Assembly (NCBI RefSeq): GCF_016583985.1
Contig: NZ_NRSD01000001.1
Span: forward strand, 186,001 to 250,000
Direction: 5' to 3'
DNA from: Thiocapsa imhoffii
GTDB lineage: Bacteria > Pseudomonadota > Gammaproteobacteria > Chromatiales > Chromatiaceae
Length of the DNA: 64,000 bases
Shown here: piece by piece, positions 1 through 8,224 of the stretch
Layout of the letters: each line of letters starts with the position of its first letter
Position numbering within the stretch: the first letter of the stretch is position 1
Notes under the pieces: model-generated
What the model was told of the DNA's origin: nothing
Databases searched by the model: none
The model's input: only the letters and a program-made list of their open reading frames with translations
Made by a program: the position numbers and the translations under genes

Positions 1-218
1 ATGACTTCGCGGACCCTGATACCGGAGAGCAGAAAGCCGTGCTCGATCTTGCCTGGCCGAGCGGCATTCAGGAAGAGCTGAGCCAGCCGGTCGCCTTGCT
101 TCTTAATGAAACCGCCGACACCATCGCGATTGCGAGCCAAGCGGGTTTTCGTTGCTTTACCTGTATCACAGAGTTTCAGCGCTATGTGCACTCCGAGATA
201 CTGGCCGAGGGAACCTGA
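1..218 (+). CDS. C-terminal part of an unrecognised protein (partial at window edge)
   Basis: The frame read from position 3 is open from the window edge to TGA at 216-218, giving 71 residues. The peptide is of normal composition (DLAWPSGIQEELSQP near its start, QRYVHSEIL near its end) and reads like the tail of a large soluble protein. I do not recognise the family. Only 21 bases separate its stop from the next ATG (239), which opens a truncated frame repeated at 2567, so the two may once have been neighbours in an operon. The accessory setting suggests defence or mobile DNA, but that is inference only. The real start lies outside the window. Confidence 0.55.
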   Translation, partial: DFADPDTGEQKAVLDLAWPSGIQEELSQPVALLLNETADTIAIASQAGFRCFTCITEFQRYVHSEILAEGT

Positions 219-229
219 GAGTCTGTATA

Positions 230-298
230 GAACGTAAGCATGGCAAGCCAGTACCAACACCATCAGTTCTTCCGGCGGGTGCCGATTGCCCTGCTGGC
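230..298 (+). repeat. 69-bp direct repeat, copy 1 (5' end of a truncated gene)
   Basis: This stretch matches 2557-2625 with one difference (CAC versus CAT). It carries an ATG at 239 and encodes MASQYQHHQFFRRVP and a few more residues, so it looks like the 5' end of a gene. In copy 1 the frame continues about 25 residues past the repeat (ending near 373) in sequence unrelated to copy 2. The two copies bracket the darTG remnant. Confidence 0.8.
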
Positions 299-993
299 AA
301 TGTGCCCAGCATTGGGCATGGCTTACCTCCGGTCGCCCGGCGGCGAAGCGTTCGTAAGCGATATACCCATTCCAGCACCGCCTGCGCCCGCTTGATGGAG
401 TCGCCTTAGCTGACGCCGAAGACCAGATCGAGGCGGTGGGTGTCGGAGGCGGTGACTACTGTCGTCACGCTATCAAGACAATTGAGTTGGAGCCTCGTTC
501 TTGCCCCTGACGATGGCACCGAGCCGTTAGCCCCTGAAGCCGCCCCGGTGGCCTCTGAGCCAACGATAGCGGTGGGTGAAGCGCCCCGGACAGTTGTCGA
601 TGTGAAGCTCCAGGTGGATTCACGAACGTCTGCACGCGGGCAAGGCGATCGGCTGAGGTCTAAAGCGCGTCCAAAGCGAGATGCTCACTTTCGAGTGAGT
701 TCGACGTTTGGTGCATTCACAGCCCTTAGCGGGGACGCGATTTTGAATGATATTTTTTAATATCTTCTCCTGCTTGAGACGGTGGCTACCACGCCATGCG
801 CTGATCCCAGTCCCCAAGTGGCTCGACGTTGGATTCGGGCTGTTGGAGAAGGGTCGTTTCGCGAGCGTGGCCTGATGCAGGGCTACCCTGCGTCAGTAAT
901 GGCGGATGGCGTATCCGGTTCGCTGAGAGTTGCAGGCGGGCCTGTGAGCGACGGTTAGCGAATCAACGGTGTATGCCTGAAAACATCGTCCTT
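299..993. other. About 700 bp with no convincing gene
   Basis: Several short open frames cross this stretch on both strands, but none shows a recognisable domain, a ribosome-binding site or consistent codon use. Composition is mixed and the region lies between the truncated repeat copy and the 3' end of darG. It reads as decayed accessory DNA. Confidence 0.5.
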
Positions 994-2055
994 TCAAAGG
1001 GCGAGTCGATCAAGCGCCAAACCAATCAAACGATCATTAAAGAGGCGGCGCTTGCGCTCACCGGCATCCTCGCCCCCGGGCCAGGTATCCAGGCCCGCGA
1101 TCACGCCCGGAAGCGATGGCTCGCAACCCTCGCGGCTCAGAAGCCAGTCTACGGTTGCCAAGAGCTCCATTCCGAGCGGCGACTGAAACCCGTCGATCAG
1201 GGCGACGGTCTCATCGAACGTCTCGCGATAAGGCGCCACCTCGGGGCCGGCAAGATAGGTGCTCACGTACTCCTTCCTGGCGTCGTCGAACCAGATCACA
1301 TCAAGGGGGCCGGCATCCGCCAATCGCTTGTCGCAATGCAGATAACTGCCGTCGAGACCATCGAGCAGGTGGTGCAGTCGATGGGCATAAGGTCCATAGC
1401 GGTCTGCCTTGAAACGCAGGTCGAGCGGGTTGTCGAGCCCGTGACGCTCGATGGCGCGTTCCAGCAGCCAGGCTAGCTTCTGGATCTCCAGGAGCGAGCA
1501 CTCGAACCCCAGGATCCAATAGCGCCTCACCAGCTCCGCAATCATCGCGCGGGCCGGGGTGAGCTTCTGAACACCCGTGCGTTTGGCGACATTCTGATAC
1601 TTGCTCGTCGGTTCGAACACGACGACGCGAACCGACTCCAAGTCCTTGAGTGCGTGCTCGATGCGCGGCCTCACCTCGTGCCACTCAAGCTTGCCGTTGC
1701 CGGCACCCAAGGGTGGGAGGGCGACTGATTGCACATCGTTCGACTCGATGAACTCCCGCAGTTCTCGTAGACCCGACTCAATCCATTCCATCTTACTCGG
1801 GCGGCGCCAATGTTCTTTTGTCGCGAAGTTCACGATCCAAGTCGGACCGAGAAGATCGCTCTGCTTGGTCATAAACAGGGTTCCAGGCTTGAAGTCTCCG
1901 GTCTTGCAGTGGGCCATGTAGGCCCTGTTGTTCTCCGGATACTTCTCCTTAAACATCAATGCAATGCCCTTCCCCATCACACCAACCGTGTTAACGGTGT
2001 TCACGATCGCATCGACGTCCGCGTCCAACAGGTTGCCTTGGGTGAATTCGATCAT
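994..2055 (-). CDS. darG: DarG-type macrodomain antitoxin (DNA ADP-ribosylglycohydrolase)
   Basis: 353 residues. The N-terminal half (about 1-155) is a macrodomain: it opens with [19 protein letters not shown], continues with GVMGKGIA, and has the later [12 protein letters not shown] segment. DarG macrodomains remove ADP-ribose that DarT attaches to thymidine in DNA. The C-terminal half (about 185-350; [26 protein letters not shown]) resembles the DUF4065/Panacea-type domain found in antitoxins and would bind the toxin. Its ATG overlaps the TGA of the upstream darT remnant (ATGA), the usual coupled darT-darG order. The antitoxin frame is intact although the toxin is not. I am confident of the macrodomain and fairly confident of the DarG name. 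Confidence 0.9.
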   Translation of the reverse strand: MIEFTQGNLLDADVDAIVNTVNTVGVMGKGIALMFKEKYPENNRAYMAHCKTGDFKPGTLFMTKQSDLLGPTWIVNFATKEHWRRPSKMEWIESGLRELREFIESNDVQSVALPPLGAGNGKLEWHEVRPRIEHALKDLESVRVVVFEPTSKYQNVAKRTGVQKLTPARAMIAELVRRYWILGFECSLLEIQKLAWLLERAIERHGLDNPLDLRFKADRYGPYAHRLHHLLDGLDGSYLHCDKRLADAGPLDVIWFDDARKEYVSTYLAGPEVAPYRETFDETVALIDGFQSPLGMELLATVDWLLSREGCEPSLPGVIAGLDTWPGGEDAGERKRRLFNDRLIGLALDRLAL

Positions 2056-2499
2056 CGGAAGTACCAGGTTGGCCGGCAGATGACTTTCAGATCCAGCCCC
2101 AGTGCGTTCACATCCGCCATCAAGCCATCCATCAGCGCCTCGGAGTGGCAGACGATTCCGAGCAAGCTATCCGCTGGCAGCCGAACATGGATCAGCGCCT
2201 CGGCCTGATAGCGCTCGAACTTATCCGGATCCTCCGGGTCGCGTTGGAAATCGCGGCGCTGGAGGATATCTCAGTCGACCCGGCCGAGGTCCGCCAGATC
2301 GTTGAAATACTCTGCGGCGGCAAGATAGGCGTGCCGGTTCGTGAAGACGAACCGCAACCCATCCTGCTCCGCACGACGCAGGCTGGACACCAGAATCACG
2401 ATGTCGTCGTTCGCCACGCGCGGGATGCCGCCGTACCCAGTCTTGATGTTCAAGAGCATCGGGGAGAACGGGGTGAAATCGTCATCGACGTTGACTCAG
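2052..2499 (-). pseudogene. darT: DarT DNA ADP-ribosyltransferase remnant: N-terminus lost, in-frame TGA
   Basis: Read on the minus strand, the frame gives FTPFSPMLLNIKTGYGGIP, IVILVSSLRRAE, FVFTNRHAYLAAAEYF and LADLGRVD, then TGA (plus-strand 2271-2273). It continues in the same frame with [46 protein letters not shown] and a final CRPTWYFR. These are DarT (former DUF4433) motifs in order; family members usually have Trp where the TGA is, so TGG to TGA is the simplest event. The glutamate of the QAEAL segment, which I take to be the catalytic one, lies after the stop. The first 50 or so residues of the family cannot be found upstream; another stop bounds the frame near 2500. A functional toxin is unlikely. 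Confidence 0.85.
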
Positions 2500-2556
2500 C
2501 GGCTACCGAGCCTTCATATGTGCCACGGATATACTACGGGGAATCCGACCGACAGG

Positions 2557-2625
2557 GAACGTAAGCATGGCAAGCCAGTACCAACATCATCAGTTCTTCC
2601 GGCGGGTGCCGATTGCCCTGCTGGC
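2557..2625 (+). repeat. 69-bp direct repeat, copy 2
   Basis: Second copy of 230-298. The ATG at 2567 opens the same MASQYQHHQFFRRVP peptide, which here runs only 34 residues before TGA and diverges from copy 1 immediately after the repeat. Both copies are therefore 5' gene fragments fused to unrelated DNA. Confidence 0.8.
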
Positions 2626-2752
2626 CGAACGACCAAACCAGGATGGTGTGGGCTGGTATCTAATCTGAGCAGGACAGCGCAGCGCCGGGGCGTGCGAGCA
2701 CGGCGGTCCCGAACACCGCCCACATCTTTCAGGGTCTTGGCTCGTGGTGAAA

Positions 2753-2926
2753 ATGAAACTCGCCAAACATACCACGCGAGCCGTGAAGCAAAAGGACGTG
2801 GAACACTGGTGGATCTACAAAGCCATCCCCGGTCGTGACGACAACCTGGCATGCGCAGCGGTGATTTCGCGCCAGGCGATGATCATCAAGACCATCTCGA
2901 CCCATTGGGAGGAGCTTGACGGATGA
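2753..2926 (+). CDS. Small hypothetical protein (57 aa)
   Basis: 57 residues from ATG 2753; an in-frame GTG pair lies at 2744. The sequence (KHTTRAVKQKDVEHWW, IYKAIPGRDDNL, CAAVISRQAMIIKTI) has the look of a small beta-rich protein such as the DUF4258 or RelE-like toxins, but I cannot name the family. No clear Shine-Dalgarno sequence precedes either start, and the N-terminus may have been lost in the rearrangement that left the 69-bp repeat 130 bp upstream. It ends just before the rpoH terminator on the opposite strand. It may be a real small gene or a fragment. Confidence 0.35.
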   Translation: MKLAKHTTRAVKQKDVEHWWIYKAIPGRDDNLACAAVISRQAMIIKTISTHWEELDG

Positions 2927-2965
2927 AGACCACCTATCATGGTCCATCAGGGCGCGGAGTGAATG

Positions 2966-2997
2966 AAAACGGGGCGTGGTTCACACCACACCCCGTT
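2966..2997 (-). terminator. Rho-independent terminator of rpoH
   Basis: On the minus strand, 32 bases beyond the rpoH stop, AACGGGGTGTGGT and ACCACGCCCCGTT form a roughly 13-bp stem (one G-T/C-A mismatch) with a four-base loop, followed by TTTTC. Stem, loop and T-run are all in the expected order for rpoH transcription. Confidence 0.8.
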
Positions 2998-3028
2998 GGC
3001 GGTCGACTCGTTGTGAGCTGGTCTTGGA

Positions 3029-3868
3029 TCAGACTTCGAGCTGGAGACGCAGCTTCTTCATGGCATTCTTCTCGATCTGACGAATCCGTTCGGCGGACAC
3101 CCCGAACTGTTCGGCCAGTTCGTGCAGGGTCTGCTTTTTTTCATTCAACCACCGCTCGCGCAGGATCGTCTTGCTGCGTTCGTCGAGTCCCTGCAGCGCG
3201 GCGTGGAGACGCTCGTGTTGGTCGCGTTCGGTGTCCTGACGCTCGAGCATCTTCGCCGGTTCCATGCGCAGATCCGGGATGTAAGTCGAGGGCGCCGAGG
3301 GTGAATCGTCGTCGTCATCCTCGAGGCTGTCGAACGACATATCCTGGTTAGCAAGCCGTGACTCCATCTGCAGGACGGTTTCGGGCTTCACCCCCAAGTC
3401 GGCGGCCACGGCCTCGACCTCCTCCTTTGTGAACCAGCCGAGGCGCTTCTTGGCGCTGCGCAGGTTGAAGAAGAGTTTCCGTTGCGCCTTGGTCGTCGCG
3501 ACCTTCACGATCCGCCAGTTGCGCAGGATGTACTCATGGATCTCGGCGCGGATCCAGTGCACGGCAAAGGAGACGAGACGCACGCCCATGTCGGGCTCGA
3601 AGCGACGTACCGCCTTCATCAGGCCAACGGTTCCTTCTTGAATCAGGTCGGGCAGGGGCAGCCCATAGCCTAGGTACCCGCGCGCGATCCGAATCACGAA
3701 CCGCAGGTGTGAGGTCACCAAGCGCTTGGCGGCATCCATATCACCGTGATCGCGCAGGCGAATCGCCAGTGATTTCTCTTCCTCCGGCGTCAGGACCGGA
3801 ATCTGATATGCGCCACTGATGTAGGAGTCGATGGTACCCGTCGGCATGAGAGCGAAATCTTTGGCCAT
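3029..3868 (-). CDS. rpoH: RNA polymerase heat-shock sigma factor sigma-32
   Basis: 279 residues, close to the usual 284. Region 2 is clear: [20 protein letters not shown], then [19 protein letters not shown] and [20 protein letters not shown]. It is followed by the RpoH-box signature QRKLFFNLR that separates sigma-32 from sigma-70 and sigma-38. Region 4.2 at the C-terminus has [19 protein letters not shown]. An acidic run (EDDDDD) lies before the TYIPD segment. Sigma-32 directs core polymerase to chaperone and protease promoters. In many gammaproteobacteria rpoH follows ftsX directly; here an anion transporter and a two-component pair lie between them. A terminator follows immediately. Confidence 0.97.
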   Translation of the reverse strand: MAKDFALMPTGTIDSYISGAYQIPVLTPEEEKSLAIRLRDHGDMDAAKRLVTSHLRFVIRIARGYLGYGLPLPDLIQEGTVGLMKAVRRFEPDMGVRLVSFAVHWIRAEIHEYILRNWRIVKVATTKAQRKLFFNLRSAKKRLGWFTKEEVEAVAADLGVKPETVLQMESRLANQDMSFDSLEDDDDDSPSAPSTYIPDLRMEPAKMLERQDTERDQHERLHAALQGLDERSKTILRERWLNEKKQTLHELAEQFGVSAERIRQIEKNAMKKLRLQLEV

Positions 3869-4307
3869 GTTCCAATACCTGAGTCTGTGACTGTGAAATT
3901 TATCCTAGCTTAACACTCGGAATTTTACCAGCACTTTCGGCGGGGATTTGGAGTTGAGACCGCGACAAAAGTTCACCTGACTCTAGGAGAGGCGGGGCAA
4001 TTCAGCAAGGTAAAATGTCAGGAAATCGAGATTGTATCTTCCGATGAGAGTGATAGGTAAGACTGATGGATAAAAATTCGACTTTAAATCAGATATTTGT
4101 GTAATTAATCCGGAATCGGGCGGGCGAGCCGAGGTTTCAGTTGACCCTAAACAATCATGGTATTTATTTTCACTGGTCTGTTCATTGTCTGGACATTGGT
4201 GATGGGCGTCGGACAAGGCTAACCCGGCAGGCCAGTTCAACGCGCGACGGTGACGCCGGCGTGGGTGTGGACCCGGGATGACCAGGGATTGGCGATCGGG
4301 ATCAGGC
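3869..4307. other. AT-rich intergenic region upstream of rpoH
   Basis: About 440 bp between the end of the response regulator gene and the start of rpoH, clearly richer in A+T than its surroundings (for example 4060-4115). It must hold the rpoH promoter or promoters; a TAGGATAAA stretch about 30 bp upstream of the rpoH ATG is a possible -10, but I see no good -35. A 21-codon frame at 4157-4222 on the plus strand encodes a very hydrophobic peptide but lacks a ribosome-binding site. The 112-codon minus frame across this area has no protein-like character. Confidence 0.5.
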
Positions 4308-4793
4308 TTAGAAATCGCCACGATCCTGCAGCAGTGTCATCGCCGCGGCGGCATCGAGCGCGGGCAGGTGTGGCAGCGGGTCGAGCCGTCTGCTCACGAC
4401 ATAGTCGGTGAGTTGTTCGCGCACCATCTGGCACAGCAGTTCGGGTTGCCAGGGCTTGGCGACATAGCGGTCGAGTTGCGCCTCGTTGATGGCGCGGATG
4501 GTGTCCTCCTGATCGGCCTGACCCGTGACGAGAATCGTGCGCGCCATGCTCGCCCGCTCGTCGGTCCGCAGGCTGATGAGGAAGTCGACCCCGCTGGTTC
4601 CCGGCAGGCGATGATCGGCGAGCACCAGGGCGAGCTGGTCCCCGTCGGCGTCGATCTCCGTGATGACGTCTCGCGCCGTCTCGACGTCCTCCGCCTCCTC
4701 GAGGCGGATGTGCGAGGCGAAGGGCGCGAGGTCACGTCTGAGCGCCTCGCGCACCGCCCGCTCGTCTTCCAGGATCAAGAGTGCCAGTCTCAT
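4308..4793 (-). CDS. Single-domain response regulator (REC) protein
   Basis: 161 residues. Receiver domain with acidic pair E9-D10, phosphoacceptor D60 in VLADHRLPGTSG, conserved Thr/Ser in ILVTGQAD and the lysine of YVAKPW. After about residue 125 there is only a short tail with no DNA-binding or output domain, so it probably works by protein contact or as a phosphate shuttle. It lies 29 bp downstream of the histidine kinase gene on the same strand, so the two very likely form a pair. The target process is unknown. The start is the first ATG and gives a normal REC beginning. Confidence 0.93.
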   Translation of the reverse strand: MRLALLILEDERAVREALRRDLAPFASHIRLEEAEDVETARDVITEIDADGDQLALVLADHRLPGTSGVDFLISLRTDERASMARTILVTGQADQEDTIRAINEAQLDRYVAKPWQPELLCQMVREQLTDYVVSRRLDPLPHLPALDAAAAMTLLQDRGDF

Positions 4794-4822
4794 GATGCGT
4801 CGTCCCCGCTCGTAGCCTGCAC

Positions 4823-6784
4823 TTAGTCAGGTGGACCCGCGACCGGCAGGACCACGGTGACCTGGGTCCCGCCGGTCGCGGAGGTGAGATCGATGGTCCC
4901 GCCGTGGGCCTCGACGATCCGCCGCGCGATCGCCAGGCCCAACCCAAGGCCATAGCGCACCGCCCCCTGTTTGGTGGTGAAACGGGGTTCGAAGACGCGC
5001 GGCAGGATGGCGGGATCGATGGCGCGGCCATTGTCTTGGACACGCACGCGCACCGCTTGAGGGGTGGGGGCGTCCGTGATCAGTCGGATGCGGCCGGTCT
5101 CATCGAGCGCATCCAGGGCATTGGCCAGGAGGTTGGTCCAGAGTTCGCCCAACTCGCCGGGATGGCAGCGAATCGTTGGTAATTCGCCATAGTGGCGCTC
5201 GAGCTCGACGCGCCCGAGACGATGCGCGATCAGCCGCAGGGAGTCCTCGATCCCGGCGTGGAGGTCGATGCCGCTGACCGGTTGACCCTTGGGGCGGGAA
5301 TAGGTGCGCAGACTGGTGACCAGCTCGCACATGCGGCGCGAGGCAACTTCGAGGTTGCGCAGCGCCGAGCCGATGCCGGCAGCGGCCTCGACCAACTCCA
5401 AACGCGCCGGGTCGGCAGTGAGCGCGCGTGCACGCTCGGGCTCTTCGATCCCGGCCTCGAACAGCCGCTGGGCGAGCGCCGGATCACCAAGGGCCTGTTC
5501 GAGATGTCGTCGGATGGCGCGCTCCTCCCGGGTGCTGCGCGGCGCGCGCTCACGTTCCGCCTCGAACACGCTGCGGGCCAGGGCACCCTGCGGATGGCTG
5601 GCCAGCACGCGCTCGAGATCCTCGCCGACATAGGTCGTTGCCCGCAGCATTGCGGCGACCGGGTTGTTCAGTTCGTGCGCAATCCCCGCGGCGAGTTCGC
5701 CGAGCATCGCGAAGCGGGCTTGCTCGACCAGTTCCAAACGGGCCTGCTCCAGTTGATGCAGCGTCCGCGAAAGCTCTTGGCGCTCACGTTCGAGGGCCTG
5801 ATTGAGTCGCGTCTTCTCGATCTGCAGTTGATCGGCGCGTTGCAGCCGATTGGCCAGCGCACGGATCGAAACCGCGGCCATTGCCGCACCCAATGAGGGG
5901 TCGACCGCCAAGGCGCGGTCGAGTTGCTCGAAGGAGAGATGAACGACCTCGACCTCGGTGGTGGCGCGCGCCGTAAAGAAGGCCCGTTGCTGTCGGGCCA
6001 GGGACAGGAGACCGACGACCGCGCCGGTGGAATCGTGATGGAGGCGCAGATCACCGCTGGGCGCCGCGCGATCAAGGGCCACGCGGCCCTTGAGAACGAC
6101 CAGCACGGCGTCGACGTCGACGCCCTCCTGGATCAAGCGGGTGCCCGCCGGGAGGCGCAGGCGCGCACAGGGTCCCAAAACGCGCTCCACCCCTGCGAGC
6201 AGTTGCGTGGCCACGTCCATGGTCTCCAGCTCGAGCAAGCGCAACAGATCGCTCTCGGGCGGCGCCATCGGGCGGCCGTCGGGCGCGACGAGCTGTTGGG
6301 TCTGGGGATCCTGAGGACGGTTGGCGCCGAGCCAGCGTGTCACTTGGGCGCGGGCGAGCCACGCCAGGGTGCCGGTCGTCCAGGGCGCGTGGATCACGGC
6401 TTGCAGACGATTCTGATCGACCGCGAGGGTGACATCCTCATGCCAGGCGCGGTCGGTCAGCAGGAGCAGGCTGGCGGTGCGCAGTGCTGGCTCCTGGTCC
6501 AGGATCCTGAGCTGATCATCGATGGGTACCTCAGTGGCTACCATGAGAATCAGCGGCACGATCCAATCGGGTGCGGCCGCGATCCGGGACACCGCCGCCT
6601 CGGCGTCGGGCGTGCAGGTGACCGCGAGGAGGCCGGACAGACCGCGCGCGAGATCTTCGGCGATGGTCGCGGCTAGCGGCGGGGGGGCGATGACGAGCGC
6701 GTGGCACCACGGCGGTCCGGCAACCTCCGCGTTACGCTCGTCGCGCCGGCCGCATCCGTCAAGAGGGGAGGCGGGAGCGGTCAT
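4823..6784 (-). CDS. Sensor histidine kinase with cNMP-binding domain
   Basis: 653 residues, no obvious membrane segments. In order: a degenerate receiver-like region (about 27-150) lacking a clear phosphoacceptor aspartate; a cyclic-nucleotide-binding (CRP-type) fold (about 200-300; LPAGTRLIQEGVDVDAVLVV, LKGRVALDR); a coiled coil (about 315-357); the dimerisation/phosphoacceptor domain with H370 in GELAAGIAHELNNP; an unusually long insert (about 390-480) that may be helical; and the ATPase with N-box LWTNLLANALDAL and glycine-rich GLGLGLAIARRIVEAHGG. Its ATG overlaps the transporter stop (ATGA), implying translational coupling, and the REC partner follows. A soluble kinase sensing a nucleotide and coupled to an anion transporter is an inference. 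Confidence 0.9.
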   Translation of the reverse strand: MTAPASPLDGCGRRDERNAEVAGPPWCHALVIAPPPLAATIAEDLARGLSGLLAVTCTPDAEAAVSRIAAAPDWIVPLILMVATEVPIDDQLRILDQEPALRTASLLLLTDRAWHEDVTLAVDQNRLQAVIHAPWTTGTLAWLARAQVTRWLGANRPQDPQTQQLVAPDGRPMAPPESDLLRLLELETMDVATQLLAGVERVLGPCARLRLPAGTRLIQEGVDVDAVLVVLKGRVALDRAAPSGDLRLHHDSTGAVVGLLSLARQQRAFFTARATTEVEVVHLSFEQLDRALAVDPSLGAAMAAVSIRALANRLQRADQLQIEKTRLNQALERERQELSRTLHQLEQARLELVEQARFAMLGELAAGIAHELNNPVAAMLRATTYVGEDLERVLASHPQGALARSVFEAERERAPRSTREERAIRRHLEQALGDPALAQRLFEAGIEEPERARALTADPARLELVEAAAGIGSALRNLEVASRRMCELVTSLRTYSRPKGQPVSGIDLHAGIEDSLRLIAHRLGRVELERHYGELPTIRCHPGELGELWTNLLANALDALDETGRIRLITDAPTPQAVRVRVQDNGRAIDPAILPRVFEPRFTTKQGAVRYGLGLGLAIARRIVEAHGGTIDLTSATGGTQVTVVLPVAGPPD

Positions 6785-8193
6785 AGCAGACCTAGCGCAC
6801 CCCAGAGGCTGGGCATGGCCAGTGCTAGCAAGAGCGCGCCGAAGCCGCCAATCACGAAGCCACTGAGCGCCATGGCACTGGTGGGAACCTCGCCAGTAGC
6901 GTAGGCGACGGCATTCGGCGGGGTGGAAATGGGCAGGGCCATGGCGAGCGAGCAGGCGAGTGCCACCATCACGCCGACCGCGGTCGGGTCGATGGGCAAG
7001 CCGATCGCGAGGCTCAAGGCAAGGGGGACGAGGAGGTTGGCCGTTGCCGAGTTCGAGATCACCGTCGAGAGACCGACCGAGACCCCCACGAGCAGCAGCA
7101 ACAAGAGCGCGAGTGGCAAGGCGTCCCAGGACAGGAGGCCGATCAGCCAGGCATCGAGACCGCTATTGCCGATACCGGCACCGAGCGCGATCCCCCCAGC
7201 GACGAGCCAGAGGACTGGCCATTGCAAACGCCGCAGATCATCGGCGCTCATCACCTGGGTGGCCAGGAGCGCAACCACCGGAATGAATCCCACGGTGGAG
7301 GAGGAGATGCCATGCAGCGGTTCGGTCAGCCAGAGCAACACCGTGGAGCCGGCAATGACATAGAAAATGATCGCGGCGGGTGACCGGTCGAAATTGGCCG
7401 AGAGTTCGAGCACCAAGGGCGTGTCCGCCTTGATGTAGCGTCGCGTCAGAAACCACCAGGCGAACAGCAGCACGACCAGCATCAGGGGCACGGCGAGGAA
7501 CATCCAACCGATGAAGGAGACCCCCTGGCCTTGGGCCTCGAGCGCGCCGAGGGCGATCGCGTTAGGCGGGGAACCAACCGGAGTGCCGATCCCGCCGACA
7601 TTCGCGGCGACCGGAATGGCCAAGGCGACACCGGTGCGTGCCGGTCCGGTTGGCAGGGCGGCGAGGATCGGGATGACGACCGCGAACATGGTCGCGGCGG
7701 TCGCGGTGTTGGAAACGAACATCGATAAGAGCGCGGTGATGGCCATGAGCCCGAGCACGCTGCGGCGGGCATTGCCGGCGAAGGGGCGCAGGAGAACCGC
7801 GGCTAGGTTGCGGTCGAGCCCGTACTTGTGCGCGCCATCGGCGATCAGGAAACCACCGAGGAAGAGGATGATGACCGGATTGGCAAGAGCCGCGAAGTAG
7901 CTCGCGGCCGGCGGCAGGGGCCCGATTCCGCCGACCAGGGCCTGATCCGAGAGCATCAGGACCTGCAATAGAATGACCAGGGTCGCGGTGGCATAGAGCG
8001 GAATGGCCTCCGTCACCCAGAGAAGAATGGCCAATAGAAAGATGGCCAGCATCCGCTCGCCAGCCGGCTCCAGCCCAGGGATGTCGATCGCCAAGGGGAT
8101 GATAAAGGCCACCACGCCCGCCAGCAGGCCGAGACGCTGGACCAGGGTGAGAGAGGGCAAGGCGACGCGCGGCCGCACGCTTGAGGTCGTCAT
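6781..8193 (-). CDS. SLC13/DASS-family anion transporter
   Basis: 470 residues with about 11-13 hydrophobic segments, typical of the divalent anion:sodium symporter family (dicarboxylate or sulfate). The family signature near the C-terminus is recognisable as LACSLAMALPISTPPNAVAY, with a matching internal repeat VAANVGGIGTPVGSPPNAIAL, the two SNT/PPN-like hairpins that hold substrate and sodium. In a sulfur-oxidising phototroph, sulfate or C4-dicarboxylates are plausible substrates, but the sequence does not decide. It follows ftsX by 31 bp and overlaps the histidine kinase start by 4 bp, so transporter, kinase and regulator look like one transcription unit. Confidence 0.9.
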   Translation of the reverse strand: MTTSSVRPRVALPSLTLVQRLGLLAGVVAFIIPLAIDIPGLEPAGERMLAIFLLAILLWVTEAIPLYATATLVILLQVLMLSDQALVGGIGPLPPAASYFAALANPVIILFLGGFLIADGAHKYGLDRNLAAVLLRPFAGNARRSVLGLMAITALLSMFVSNTATAATMFAVVIPILAALPTGPARTGVALAIPVAANVGGIGTPVGSPPNAIALGALEAQGQGVSFIGWMFLAVPLMLVVLLFAWWFLTRRYIKADTPLVLELSANFDRSPAAIIFYVIAGSTVLLWLTEPLHGISSSTVGFIPVVALLATQVMSADDLRRLQWPVLWLVAGGIALGAGIGNSGLDAWLIGLLSWDALPLALLLLLLVGVSVGLSTVISNSATANLLVPLALSLAIGLPIDPTAVGVMVALACSLAMALPISTPPNAVAYATGEVPTSAMALSGFVIGGFGALLLALAMPSLWGALGLL

Positions 8194-8224
8194 GGCAAAC
8201 TCGGTGCTCCCGTTCGCGGTCAGG

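Noticed and set aside
829..1476. Plus-strand frame of 215 codons over the darG 3' half
   Set aside because: It overlaps the well-supported darG gene on the other strand and has no recognisable protein features.
2271..2273. Frameshift in darT
   Set aside because: Reading both sides showed the same frame before and after the TGA, so it is an in-frame stop rather than a frameshift.
3983..4321. 112-codon minus-strand frame between rpoH and the response regulator
   Set aside because: It overlaps the regulator's 3' end, has no ribosome-binding site and no protein-like pattern.
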